DNA of 64,000 bases, from the NCBI GenBank assembly GCA_013390945.1, contig JACAUC010000001.1, forward strand, positions 1 to 64,000, written 5' to 3'. Numbering within the stretch: the stretch's first letter is position 1; each line of letters begins with the position of its first letter. Source of the DNA: Candidatus Chloroheliaceae bacterium (GTDB lineage Bacteria > Chloroflexota > Chloroflexia > Chloroheliales > Chloroheliaceae). Positions 19,054 to 28,657 of the stretch are shown here, one piece after another. The translations under genes and the position numbers were made by a program. The notes under the pieces were generated by a model, which was given only the letters and a program-made list of their open reading frames with translations, did no database searches and was not told the DNA's origin.

Positions 19054-21396
19054 ATGTTCACACTTAACGATTTCTTGAACACTGGCTTAAATGCATTAGG
19101 CAAGCAACTTGATGTCAACCAACACAGGGCAGCGGTAGCACCGCATAATGAATCGCTTTTCCTAGTAGCAGGACCTGGTAGTGGTAAAACTACCGTCTTA
19201 ACTTTACGTGTTCTTAAGCTAGTTTTCGTAGACGGAATCGATCCAGCTACCATTCTGGCAACCACCTTTACACGTAGAGCTGCTGCTGAGCTACGTTCGC
19301 GCATTTTGGGCTGGGGTGACAAAATAAAACAAGCTCTGGGTGTTATAGCGGATAATGTACAAAAAGGGCAACTTCAAAACCTTGACCTGAATCGTATACT
19401 TACTGGAACACTTGATAGTATCTCAGAGACGGTTCTACGAGATTTCCGAGGGCCTGGCATGTCACCACCCGTAGTGATAGATGAATTTGTAGCACGTGGG
19501 CTTTTTTTCCGCAAGGGTGTACTAGGCGCAGGAGCTTCAGGTAACGACAGTTTAAAGGATTACCTTAAAAATCTATGTTTGGAAAACAGGGTCAACACTC
19601 CTATTATGGCAAATCTAGCACGAGAAATACGGAGTCGACTTATTCATGACCTTGTTGACCGTGACTCTTTCAAGGCAAGTCAAACGCAGGAGGTTGATGA
19701 CCTTTTCGGCATTATTGATGCTTATGATAACGAGCTTCAGAAACAGCAGTTACTCGACTTTCCTCTGCTTGAGCAAGCCTTTCTACAAAATCTAAAAGCC
19801 AAGACATTAACACGCTTCACTGAGCCTTTGAAAGCAGTTTTGGTAGATGAGTACCAAGACACGAACCAGTTACAGGAAGCAATTTATTTTGAACTGGCAA
19901 AAATTATAGTAGAGAATGAAGGTTCCATTACCGTAGTAGGTGATGACGATCAATCACTCTACCGATTCCGGGGTGCAACTGTAGAACTTTTTCGTGATTT
20001 TAAAACACGGCTTACAACTAATGTTGGTGTGCAACCAACTACTATTTACCTTAATACCAACTATCGCTCAACTCCAGTTATTGTTGAATATTGTGCGACT
20101 TACGTACAACATGACCCCAACTATATACCATCCCGTGTAGTTGGTAAGCCATCCCTTAGAGCCGGAAAGTCAAATATAGCAAATTCTTTTCCGGTATTAA
20201 CTATGTTTCGACCTGATGTAGACACGCTAGCCACCGACCTAATCAGATTCATCCTTGATGTGGTAAATAACGGGAGGCAGTTAACAACATCTAATGGGCA
20301 GATGAACATCAAAATTGATCCAAGCAATGGTTCAATCGGTGATATAGCTTTGCTGTGTAGCACTCCTAACGAGTATAGCAGTGGCGGAAACAAGCGATTG
20401 CCACTATTGATAAGGGAGAAATTACAACCCGCTTATGAAGTTTTCAATCCACGTGGTCAAGATTTCAGTGAAATAACAACTGTAAAACGCCTATGCGGAC
20501 TTATATTAGAATGTATTGATCCACAGGGTACTATCCAATTGGATCTTAGTCAAAGATATCGGCTGCCAAGTGAAGTAATAGAAACTTTCAATACTTGGCG
20601 AAATACAGCAGAGGACTTCATAAAAAGTAATCCTTTAGCTCTTGGAAAAAACCGCCACTCCTTGCGAGATTTTGTAATCGCTTGGCAGCAACGCCAACCT
20701 CAACAATCTGGTTCTACTTGGCCGGAAACCGTTAGTTTGCTTAAGCTATTGTATGATCTAATCACCTGGATTCCAGAAATGCAGGAAGATGTAGAAGGAC
20801 TCGTCTATCTTGAGGCAATCACACGAACCATTACTCAATCAGCACATTTTAGTTCATTCGATGCTGAGATTCAGCATAACACTCTTTATAGCGACAAGTC
20901 AGTAGCTGCTGCCATTAATGATATTCTCATGCCTCTTGCAGCAGGCCAAATAGAGATAGACGAAGATTTACTAGAAACTGCACCGCGTGACCGCTTGAAC
21001 ATTCTTTCGATTCACCAAGCCAAAGGGCTAGAGTTTCCTATGGTAATAGTAGACGTGGGTAGCGATTTTAAAACTAATCATGTTTCTCAAAAATTCCGGC
21101 GCTATCCTGACAGGCCAGGCAAAACGCACAAACTGGAAACAACGCTGATTGCACATTCTCCGTTAGGTACACCGAGCCGCACAGAACTAGACAGAGCCTT
21201 TGATGATTTGATACGGCAGTATTTTGTAGCTTTCAGTCGTCCACAAGATGTATTGCTCTTGGTTGGATTGTGTGATCCTGCTACGAACCAACCAAAACTT
21301 AGTATTCCTAATATCACACTTGGTTGGGACAGAACTGATAAAAGTCCTAACGGACATCGCTGGCCTATTATACCAACTAATATAATTGCACTATAA
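19054..21396 (+). CDS. UvrD/PcrA-type SF1 helicase (AddA-like partner)
   Basis: A 780-residue superfamily 1A helicase complete in its motifs: Walker A GPGSGKTT with Lys45, motif Ia TTFTRRAA, Walker B VLVDEYQDTN, motif III GDDDQSLYRFRGA, motif IV LNTNYRS, motif V SIHQAKGLEFP, motif VI YVAFSRPQD-like (YFVAFSRPQD). It has no nuclease domain, unlike AddA. The following gene supplies a PD-(D/E)XK Fe-S nuclease, so the two together resemble a split AddAB or a helicase-nuclease defence module. It starts 13 bp after dpdD with AAAGGA upstream and is evidently part of the same transcription unit. UvrD-type helicases are not among the named DpdA-K proteins. Confidence 0.88.
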   Translation: MFTLNDFLNTGLNALGKQLDVNQHRAAVAPHNESLFLVAGPGSGKTTVLTLRVLKLVFVDGIDPATILATTFTRRAAAELRSRILGWGDKIKQALGVIADNVQKGQLQNLDLNRILTGTLDSISETVLRDFRGPGMSPPVVIDEFVARGLFFRKGVLGAGASGNDSLKDYLKNLCLENRVNTPIMANLAREIRSRLIHDLVDRDSFKASQTQEVDDLFGIIDAYDNELQKQQLLDFPLLEQAFLQNLKAKTLTRFTEPLKAVLVDEYQDTNQLQEAIYFELAKIIVENEGSITVVGDDDQSLYRFRGATVELFRDFKTRLTTNVGVQPTTIYLNTNYRSTPVIVEYCATYVQHDPNYIPSRVVGKPSLRAGKSNIANSFPVLTMFRPDVDTLATDLIRFILDVVNNGRQLTTSNGQMNIKIDPSNGSIGDIALLCSTPNEYSSGGNKRLPLLIREKLQPAYEVFNPRGQDFSEITTVKRLCGLILECIDPQGTIQLDLSQRYRLPSEVIETFNTWRNTAEDFIKSNPLALGKNRHSLRDFVIAWQQRQPQQSGSTWPETVSLLKLLYDLITWIPEMQEDVEGLVYLEAITRTITQSAHFSSFDAEIQHNTLYSDKSVAAAINDILMPLAAGQIEIDEDLLETAPRDRLNILSIHQAKGLEFPMVIVDVGSDFKTNHVSQKFRRYPDRPGKTHKLETTLIAHSPLGTPSRTELDRAFDDLIRQYFVAFSRPQDVLLLVGLCDPATNQPKLSIPNITLGWDRTDKSPNGHRWPIIPTNIIAL

Positions 21397-21413
21397 ACCA
21401 GAAAGGTGAGACT

Positions 21414-22598
21414 ATGACACTTTCAACCCGTTCTGAGCCATATATAATCCCTTCTTACAGTTTGACTGGTGACCTTCTTTCTTATCTTCAGTGTGGTCGC
21501 CAATATCGTTATCAGAATAGAGGTGCATTACCTCCCTCGAAACCAGTACAACTTTGGTTCGGTCAATTTATTCATGGTGTATTAGAAGAAGCCTATCGTC
21601 GTTGGCGTACCCAGCACGACGATTGGATAGAAGGAAATGGAATGGGTTCACTTTTGAATTTCCCATGGAGCAGCTTAGACATAGAGGATATTCAGAATAG
21701 TGTTATAAAACGACTAGCCGCTCAAGGAATTATTTATCGCAACAGGGCTATGTTAGATTTGGCACGTAAGCGTGCAGATGAGTCTATTAATACTATTGGT
21801 CTCCATCTGTTTCCATTAATAGATCAAGCAGAAGTACGGCTCCAGGGCAATCGGAAGATGCCTCTATCACCAGGGACAGCACGTTCAGACTACTATGAAA
21901 TTTCAGGAGTAGTAGATGTACTTACCTCATTCCAGCTTGTGAGTGCGAATGCCTCAAATAGGATTCTACAAGCTCTAATGGCTGACAGTGGTGTAAAGAG
22001 TACTCTAACTGCCGCACGTGCCCAGTCAAAAAAGCAATTTGAGATTATTGTTGATTATAAAGGAATGCGACTACCATCTAGGAATCCTAACAACAATACT
22101 TTAGAACATTATGAATGGCAGATCCAAACCTACGCTTGGTTACGGAATAAACAAGCTAACTCCCACCCGGTATTGGCGGGTATACTATTGTTCATCAACG
22201 AATTAGTACCTAGTTTTGGAGACCTTGAAGACTTATATAAGGAAGTTATAGTGCATAAAGGAGCAAATACAACCCTATTACCAACGGGCCTAGATTTGCA
22301 AGCTCTTCAGAATTGGAATCCTAATAAGCGTGGTAGTAAACCTCCTACGCTGTCTCTTGAGTACCGACTGGCCCGCACTATTCATATTGTCCCAATTAAT
22401 CAAACAACAGTTGGTAATAGTGTGCAACAATTCGATGGAGTAGTAGCAGAAATAGAAACATCCATCCGAAAAGAGAGCAAAGGTAGCAATATTTCCAATA
22501 GTTGGAGATCAGTTCACAACAGTCGCAGCTGTACAGTCTGCGACTTCAAAAGCTTCTGCGATACTTCGGGTGAGCAAGGAACACCCTATGCACCTTAA
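21414..22598 (+). CDS. PD-(D/E)XK nuclease with Cas4/AddB-type iron-sulphur site
   Basis: A 394-residue nuclease of the PDDEXK_1 (Cas4/AddB/RecB) family. Core residues visible are D168 in ISGVVDVL and D214-Y-K216 in IIVDYKG, plus His50-like FIHGVLEE upstream. Four cysteines, C27 near the N-terminus and C373, C376 and C382 at the C-terminus, match the split four-cysteine 4Fe-4S site of AddB and Cas4. It follows the UvrD helicase by 17 bp with AAAGGTGAG as ribosome site. It would give the helicase an end-processing nuclease. This is the last gene of the plus-strand operon; the next gene is convergent. Confidence 0.85.
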   Translation: MTLSTRSEPYIIPSYSLTGDLLSYLQCGRQYRYQNRGALPPSKPVQLWFGQFIHGVLEEAYRRWRTQHDDWIEGNGMGSLLNFPWSSLDIEDIQNSVIKRLAAQGIIYRNRAMLDLARKRADESINTIGLHLFPLIDQAEVRLQGNRKMPLSPGTARSDYYEISGVVDVLTSFQLVSANASNRILQALMADSGVKSTLTAARAQSKKQFEIIVDYKGMRLPSRNPNNNTLEHYEWQIQTYAWLRNKQANSHPVLAGILLFINELVPSFGDLEDLYKEVIVHKGANTTLLPTGLDLQALQNWNPNKRGSKPPTLSLEYRLARTIHIVPINQTTVGNSVQQFDGVVAEIETSIRKESKGSNISNSWRSVHNSRSCTVCDFKSFCDTSGEQGTPYAP

Positions 22599-22752
22599 AA
22601 AAGTAGCAACTCTTGTATCTTGTGGGTAGTGGTGCTTAAAGAGTGCCTAACAAGTGCTGGTCGCTTTCTAAACACCCTACCGACTGAAATGTTAACAACT
22701 TTTTAGTCTAGAAGGAATTTACATGCTAACATTTACAACATTTAAATTGATT

Positions 22753-24822
22753 TTACAACTTTAATAGCTTGCAAAATCTTTGATAAAACGCATAGGTATT
22801 ATGAAAACCGCGCCGCCGATTACGATCATTGCGCCGAAAAATAATTACTTCAATTCCAATAGATTGGCATACTTCGCATGGGCAATTCTTCCAGGGCCGA
22901 TCTTCTAATACTCTCCGATAAAGCTCTTGGTGGGCATCATAGTTATATTCTTCCAGTTTATCAATCTCAAGTACAATAGCTAGAGTTGCCTCTAAACTTA
23001 ATCTGCCATGGTCATAGTCACGCACTGCTTTTAGAGCGTTATGTTCCAGTTTTTGTAGTTGCTCAATAGTGGCTAAACCCTCATCCAAAAGGCTCTTAAC
23101 TCTTGGGCTTGAGGGGTAAACAGGCGAAATACGTAGAGCAGCATAGCGTTTACCATCTGCTGTAAAGTAATTAGTCTTCTCGCTCAACCAAGCTCGTCGT
23201 AGATAAGAAGCAGAGTCGAAACTGGTAACGCCTAGCTCGCGGAAGCTCCTCATCTCATCTCCATCTCGATCACGCGCTACACCAAAAAGATGTAAATCGG
23301 TCTCCTCGTGCAAGACAGGTGCAACTACCTCAAGGATTTCATAAATTTGTTCGGTCTTAGCACGAGCTAATCCTCCTAATGCTACATACTGATAGCCCCA
23401 CTCCAAAAGCTCGACCACTGCATCTCGATAAGTCTCTGGAGACCAGCCTTGAGCAACGCCGATTGGTGTAAATTTATAACCACCTTTACGGTGCTGTTCT
23501 ATAAACTCGCGGGCATTCCTGCGGGTTAATTCATACCTATATTCCTTAACCTCATAGAAGGCAGGTATAATCAAATGGTCAATTGAAACTCCATAATCGA
23601 AGCCCAAATTTTGATAATACTCCAAAATTTCAGGAGTTTCATAAGGTGGGTCTTTAGCTGTAATGTAAGTGAAAGCACCGCAATCTCCGAGGATCGGCTT
23701 ACCTTCAAAACGAGCAAATTTATGAATACCTGATTCACGTACTAAGGCGGTTTTCACTGCGCCGTCTTCAACTGTACTTTTCGAGAAGAGCAAACCATCG
23801 TAATTTGGTTTGGCATAAATCTGATGGGCATAAACTTCATCCTCATATTTGCGCTTACCTATTTTACCTGTATCAGTTTCAAAAATATAATCTGGATCAA
23901 CCAGATCATCCCAATCAGGAATAAAATAGCGCATAGGACGACCATAGTTTTTAGCCTTCTTAGAATCAGGTCTTTCCAAGATCGTTGGAGTAAACATATT
24001 GGTTTGGATTGCTTGCAACTGATTCTGGCGATTAGAAAGGCGTTCTGAGTCCTTGAAAGGTTCGACTATTTCTAAGAATGTTTCACGAGTAGGATTCTCT
24101 AGGAAATCATGCAACCTCTGGTCAGGTGTATTGGCAGAGAGCAAATGTGGCGAGGATTTAGGAACAGGCTTAATAATTTGCTCTACGAAGAGCTTAAATA
24201 TATGCCCTTTCAAACCTACTGTATTATAGCTAAAAGCCACTGCCTCATCCTGACCAATAGGTACATAATGGTAATAAGGTCGGCGGCGGGGTATTTTCTT
24301 ATGGTTGGAAGGTCCTGCTAGAAACAGGCACGGGAAATTTGGCACTTTTGTAAAAGGCAACCCTAGCGAGGTCAAGTAACTTTCTCCCAATAGGAAAAAG
24401 GCACAGTTATAAGGCTGACTGATTAGTTGGTTCGCTTTTCGAGGAATGCCCAATCGCCGGGCAAGTTCCTTTATTTTGAAGGAAGGTAGATCATTGAAGG
24501 TAGCATTGTACGGTGGTAATGGCTGTGTTTCATCAACTAGACCAAAACCCGCCGAAATAATTTTAACATCAACCACATCCTCACCGAAAACTTGACGCAA
24601 TTGGTTTACGGCCTGCATCAATTGTACATGCTGCCGCCCCCGGTAAAGTTCGTTAGCTGGTATTTTATGGTTTTCTAGCTCTCCAAAGCTACGGGTTACG
24701 CGATCATCATTACAATCATCCCATAGTTGCTCAGATGTAAGTTGGTTGTGGTCGGGTAAATCAGGTGGTTTGATTTTATCCTTAGTACAGGAAGTTACAA
24801 TTAAAATCTTAACAGGTAACAC
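22753..24822 (-). CDS. dpdA: YaaA/DUF6884-like domain fused to a DpdA-type DNA transglycosylase
   Basis: A 689-residue two-domain protein starting at GTG 24822; a GGAG lies only 2 bases upstream, so the site is poor, but no better in-frame start exists. Residues 1-215 resemble the YaaA/DUF6884 group: SCTKDK at 11-16, NELYRGRQH at 58-65 and ISAGFGL at 89-95. Residues 300-560 form a tRNA-guanine-transglycosylase barrel with D380 in DCGAF and probable nucleophile D536 in FDSASY. The TGT zinc site is C647, C649, C652 and H674. DpdA exchanges guanine in DNA for preQ0. DpdC, which processes the inserted base, is of the DUF328/YaaA kind, so this may be a DpdA-DpdC-type fusion. That functional reading is inference; the domains are visible. 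Confidence 0.75.
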   Translation of the reverse strand: MLPVKILIVTSCTKDKIKPPDLPDHNQLTSEQLWDDCNDDRVTRSFGELENHKIPANELYRGRQHVQLMQAVNQLRQVFGEDVVDVKIISAGFGLVDETQPLPPYNATFNDLPSFKIKELARRLGIPRKANQLISQPYNCAFFLLGESYLTSLGLPFTKVPNFPCLFLAGPSNHKKIPRRRPYYHYVPIGQDEAVAFSYNTVGLKGHIFKLFVEQIIKPVPKSSPHLLSANTPDQRLHDFLENPTRETFLEIVEPFKDSERLSNRQNQLQAIQTNMFTPTILERPDSKKAKNYGRPMRYFIPDWDDLVDPDYIFETDTGKIGKRKYEDEVYAHQIYAKPNYDGLLFSKSTVEDGAVKTALVRESGIHKFARFEGKPILGDCGAFTYITAKDPPYETPEILEYYQNLGFDYGVSIDHLIIPAFYEVKEYRYELTRRNAREFIEQHRKGGYKFTPIGVAQGWSPETYRDAVVELLEWGYQYVALGGLARAKTEQIYEILEVVAPVLHEETDLHLFGVARDRDGDEMRSFRELGVTSFDSASYLRRAWLSEKTNYFTADGKRYAALRISPVYPSSPRVKSLLDEGLATIEQLQKLEHNALKAVRDYDHGRLSLEATLAIVLEIDKLEEYNYDAHQELYRRVLEDRPWKNCPCEVCQSIGIEVIIFRRNDRNRRRGFHNTYAFYQRFCKLLKL

Positions 24823-24964
24823 TACTCCAACTTTCTATTGAGCAGATGGGGTTTCTAACAAGCGTCCCAAACTCTCTCCTCTGAAATCTTATCGAAAACG
24901 GGATTAATAAAACTTTTGGATTTAATTATAGCACGTACTACAAAGCTATGAAGCTTTATCCACA

Positions 24965-27829
24965 TCAACCGAAACGTAACCGCAATTCTAATTGTTCATA
25001 GAGATTGGGTAGGTGCTGCGCTAATTTCAGAAGAAAATCAAGAGCGAAGCTATTAAGAGGTAATCTAAAATCTGGCTGACAAATTTTCATTAGCGTTTCT
25101 AATTCAAACCTAGAAAAAACCTCAAAAGGGGTGGTAACAGGTGTAATATCACCATTCTGATTTGGAATCAAGGTACTCAGCATCTGACGAACTTGATTTA
25201 AAGTACGTGTTCGTTGGACTTCTTCTATTAAACGAACCAGACCCAAAACCTTATGCAATGTAAATGGGTGACACTCTTGAAGAAAATTACTTAGCAGACT
25301 GTCCAAGTCCCCTGGTAACTTCAACAAATCTGCTAGTTGTCTTTCGGCTATATCTTCGCCAAGCCCAACCTCGCATATAGAAAACAATAATTTTTTGGTA
25401 CGTTCATCAGACCCCAAGCGTATTAGAGTTTCCAGTTCGTTTAGGATACCACTTAACACTATACCTAAAGGCTCATCATTCAGGCGAAAATCGGTTGAAA
25501 TCTTACTAGGATCGATTCTTCGCAGAAGGGTGATTGCTTGCTGTGGCTCAATTTGCTCTGCTATTTCCTCTAGTAGAAGCCCATCATAAACATTCTCACG
25601 CAGTTTAAAACAATCATCAAATAGACGACGAATAATACCCAACTGATTATTAGTCAAACGTGGTCGTTCAGATTCTATTCCATCAGGATACCTAATAGTC
25701 AGAGGATTATCTTCTACTCCTATCTTTTGCTCAATCGCAGGCGGTAGCTCAACCGGACAACGCCCTAGGCCATTAGCCAGCGTTAACAAACAGAAAGCTA
25801 GTTCCTCCAGTTTAATTCCTAGAACTTGTTCCAGTTTATCACGAGTGCTTTGACGATAGGCCATTCCTCGAAACAGAATAAATGGGAATTGCTCGCTTGC
25901 CAAAATCTGGCTACGTAGTTTTTGTTCAGTTGCGCCAGTGGCATCAGCAAAGTCGTAGAGGGTATAAGCCAAAGGTCCAATAGACCGATGTATACTTAAT
26001 CCCTCAAAATTATCTACTCCCTCTAATTGTACCGGAGGCACGGTTTCTAATCTAGTCTGCGCCCAGCGTAATATCCGAGTTGGATTGGCAACGTTCAGCC
26101 TAGTAAGCGTATCCAAAAAGTAGCCATCTTTGATAGATTTGATCACACCTCTCCGTAGATCACGGAGTAATTGCTTATTTACAGGTTCATTTTGCAACCA
26201 AGCTTTGATAGCTAGTTTACCAGGATCAATTGGTAGTGAGGATGTAGGAGTCATTTGAACCTCAGATAGATGAATCAAATTATTCTGAATAAGAGGTGCT
26301 AATACTGGACGAGGTGTATTTGTCTCGAAAGGTGGTAATTTAAAGAAGTGGTGTAAACCGGAAAAGCTTGACGCTTCATTCTCTTCGTTTGGCAAACTTG
26401 GATCAAAAAGCGGCCCGTATAATTCATAAACTTGGACTATTGTTCTATCATGATGATACACAGCCTGTTCAGATTTTACATATTGTTCTAACACCTGAAG
26501 CACATCTTCACCTTTAGACAACTGTTCCAAAATATTCCGCAGGTAAAGATTAAAATAGCGAACTTTACCTTTACCGGAAGGTAAGGAACGAAATAAACGT
26601 ATCAGTAATTCTCTATTAAAAGGTGCTAGTAACTCCTCTGATTGCTCTGGGTCTAGGTTTTGACATTGATCAAAAATCGGGCAACTGGTATCACAGGACT
26701 GATGATTTTGGCGTTTGTACTCACTAAGATAGAGTCGTGCATAGTCAATACAATTAGTCTCATCAAGGAAGGAAGAATAAAGACCATATTCATCAGAGAG
26801 CCATAGTTTCTCCACACGGTCATCTATAGTGTCCAGAAAATTAATCCGATCCAACAACTCTTTACCACGCTTGGTTGCCTCGAGAGAAGCGGGCGTAATG
26901 CCTACTACTATATCCCAACAACCTTCTTCTAAAGTTATAAAGTAATCTAATAAATCTGTGGCAAAAATATTAATGGATTGTACTAAATCGTCAATTAACA
27001 AAATGGGACGTTGATGATGCTCTGCTTGTACTCGTTCAGCAATTCCCTTTAGAGTATGAGGTAAGTAGGTATTTTCTAATAATTGTTCCCGAAAAACTTT
27101 GAGTAAATGATACCGCAAAGTCTCATAATCTATCGGAATTGGTATAACGCTGTTTTTTAGCACTTCCCACAAGTTTTCACGACTAAAAAGCTCGATAAAC
27201 TGACCGACCTCATCTGAAGGCTGAGTTATAGCGGCAAAACACCCTTCCAGATTAGTCTGCACCAAGTCAATGAGTTGGTAATAGATAGCATTAATCTGCT
27301 CATCCGAATCTAACAAACGTTCTAAGGCAGTCAGTACTAAAATCTTCGCCAAAGTGCGGGGTTTTTGTCGGCATATCTCCCAACGCTGCTGTGTTGTCAA
27401 CTCAAATGAATGTTCGGTATACATCTGCTGAAAACGTTGTACAATTTGAAATACATCTAATTCTGTACGTGATATGCGAACAGTTACATTGGAGCGCAGA
27501 GTATCATTTTGTGTTATCTGAGTTTGTAACCACCGGAGCAATTCAGATTTACCTGATCCTGCTGCACCATAGAGTACAAAAACACGATTACCTAATAAAT
27601 TAGGATTTGGGTTTAATATAATATTTAGCAAATGTTGCTCAGTTACATTTTTTAATTGTCCGATATGCGGGTGGCTTTGGAGCTTAATTGGAAAGTGGGT
27701 ACGTAAAAATGTAGAGGAACCTCCTAAAAACCTCTGATCGGCAGTAGGGGCAAAAATTTGAATACCATCCAAACCTAGACAGGGTAAATCCAGATTACGG
27801 GATTGATCTTTATTGACTAATTCAGTCAT
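24965..27829 (-). CDS. DpdH-like P-loop ATPase, second copy
   Basis: A 954-residue ATPase. Walker A is GAAGSGKSE with Lys94, Walker B-like LLIDDL lies near residue 275, and a sensor-like VVGITPAS follows. The cysteine group C379-X3-C383-X5-C389 is followed by APFNREL, matching the cysteine group and YPFNKEA of the DpdH-like protein at 7781-10888. The C-terminal 500 residues have no recognisable motif. Its ATG overlaps the stop of the DpdG-like gene (ATGA), so they are co-translated. It lacks the proline run of DpdH. It probably does the same job as DpdH, either in a second specificity or with the linked transglycosylase. BREX and STAND-type ATPases are remote alternatives. Confidence 0.68.
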   Translation of the reverse strand: MTELVNKDQSRNLDLPCLGLDGIQIFAPTADQRFLGGSSTFLRTHFPIKLQSHPHIGQLKNVTEQHLLNIILNPNPNLLGNRVFVLYGAAGSGKSELLRWLQTQITQNDTLRSNVTVRISRTELDVFQIVQRFQQMYTEHSFELTTQQRWEICRQKPRTLAKILVLTALERLLDSDEQINAIYYQLIDLVQTNLEGCFAAITQPSDEVGQFIELFSRENLWEVLKNSVIPIPIDYETLRYHLLKVFREQLLENTYLPHTLKGIAERVQAEHHQRPILLIDDLVQSINIFATDLLDYFITLEEGCWDIVVGITPASLEATKRGKELLDRINFLDTIDDRVEKLWLSDEYGLYSSFLDETNCIDYARLYLSEYKRQNHQSCDTSCPIFDQCQNLDPEQSEELLAPFNRELLIRLFRSLPSGKGKVRYFNLYLRNILEQLSKGEDVLQVLEQYVKSEQAVYHHDRTIVQVYELYGPLFDPSLPNEENEASSFSGLHHFFKLPPFETNTPRPVLAPLIQNNLIHLSEVQMTPTSSLPIDPGKLAIKAWLQNEPVNKQLLRDLRRGVIKSIKDGYFLDTLTRLNVANPTRILRWAQTRLETVPPVQLEGVDNFEGLSIHRSIGPLAYTLYDFADATGATEQKLRSQILASEQFPFILFRGMAYRQSTRDKLEQVLGIKLEELAFCLLTLANGLGRCPVELPPAIEQKIGVEDNPLTIRYPDGIESERPRLTNNQLGIIRRLFDDCFKLRENVYDGLLLEEIAEQIEPQQAITLLRRIDPSKISTDFRLNDEPLGIVLSGILNELETLIRLGSDERTKKLLFSICEVGLGEDIAERQLADLLKLPGDLDSLLSNFLQECHPFTLHKVLGLVRLIEEVQRTRTLNQVRQMLSTLIPNQNGDITPVTTPFEVFSRFELETLMKICQPDFRLPLNSFALDFLLKLAQHLPNLYEQLELRLRFG

Positions 27830-28602
27830 AGCAATTCTATTCCTTTCAAGCAGCGATTTCCAAAATAAGCTCGGAAAGGTGCATCCTGTTGGGGCAAGAG
27901 GCGAAACCGCCCTTCATCTGCCAGTTGATCCATAGAAAATGCCACTGCTTGAGAAATTTCACCTCGCGCATTTAAACATGGCAACCATGTTTGGAGATGA
28001 TCCTCAAAAAAACGTTGAAGCGATCCAACAGACTGCGTCCACTGCCGACTGATAATATCCAACAAATCTAAGCGGTAGAGACAATAGAAGCCACTACCCA
28101 TTCTATATCCTAAACCTAGAAACTCCATTACACGTTTCCAAGCACCTACCTTCTCTTGGCTAATACCACCAATCTGCCGGGCCAACTCCAGTTGGTTAGC
28201 TGCAAAATGCAAATCGCTAATCCAAACACAATCTGGCTTGATATAAAGTTGTTCTAACATAATAATATAAAGTAGATCAATTGATCTTAACTCTAAAGGC
28301 GATTGATTAAGTTTGTGAAACTGCCGTAACAGAAGGGCCGCAAAAGGTATAGATAAATCTGAGTCCTTTCCAACCAGTACTTCATAACTCGTCTGGTCTA
28401 TCTCCCCTATCAAACCGGCCGTTTTAAGGAAATTTAAAGCATCCCCTAGATTCTTAGACTGCCCTTTTGAGGGGTTAGTCTTGTGCGGTAGGTACATCGA
28501 ATAGACCTGTTCCGAACTGACGGATCCTTGTAGTTGCGAATACTTCCGTATATATAGAAAAAGTGATTCTAGCTCAGGGCCATAAACTGTGCTGAAGAGC
28601 AT
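27826..28602 (-). CDS. DpdG-like protein, second copy
   Basis: A 258-residue protein with no enzymatic motif. FLGLGYRM at 161-168 matches FLGLGWPM at 162-169 of the DpdG-like protein at 6896-7774. In both loci the protein is encoded immediately before a large P-loop ATPase, so the pair appears to have been duplicated as a unit. The first 70 residues may be winged-helix. AGGAG lies 13 bases upstream of ATG 28602. Overlap with the ATPase gene is 4 bp. The name rests on the shared motif, length and neighbour only. Confidence 0.6.
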   Translation of the reverse strand: MLFSTVYGPELESLFLYIRKYSQLQGSVSSEQVYSMYLPHKTNPSKGQSKNLGDALNFLKTAGLIGEIDQTSYEVLVGKDSDLSIPFAALLLRQFHKLNQSPLELRSIDLLYIIMLEQLYIKPDCVWISDLHFAANQLELARQIGGISQEKVGAWKRVMEFLGLGYRMGSGFYCLYRLDLLDIISRQWTQSVGSLQRFFEDHLQTWLPCLNARGEISQAVAFSMDQLADEGRFRLLPQQDAPFRAYFGNRCLKGIELL

Positions 28603-28657
28603 AAATTTCTTTTCTCCTAAATTTACTCTAGCAAACTCATTTCACGAGCAGAAGGTT

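Noticed and set aside
788-22598. DISARM or BREX system
   Set aside because: Single helicases resemble DrmD/DrmA types and the ATPase is BrxC-like at a distance, but the PLD protein, RecQ helicase, transglycosylases and order fit Dpd better, and no BrxX/PglX-type methylase is in this operon.
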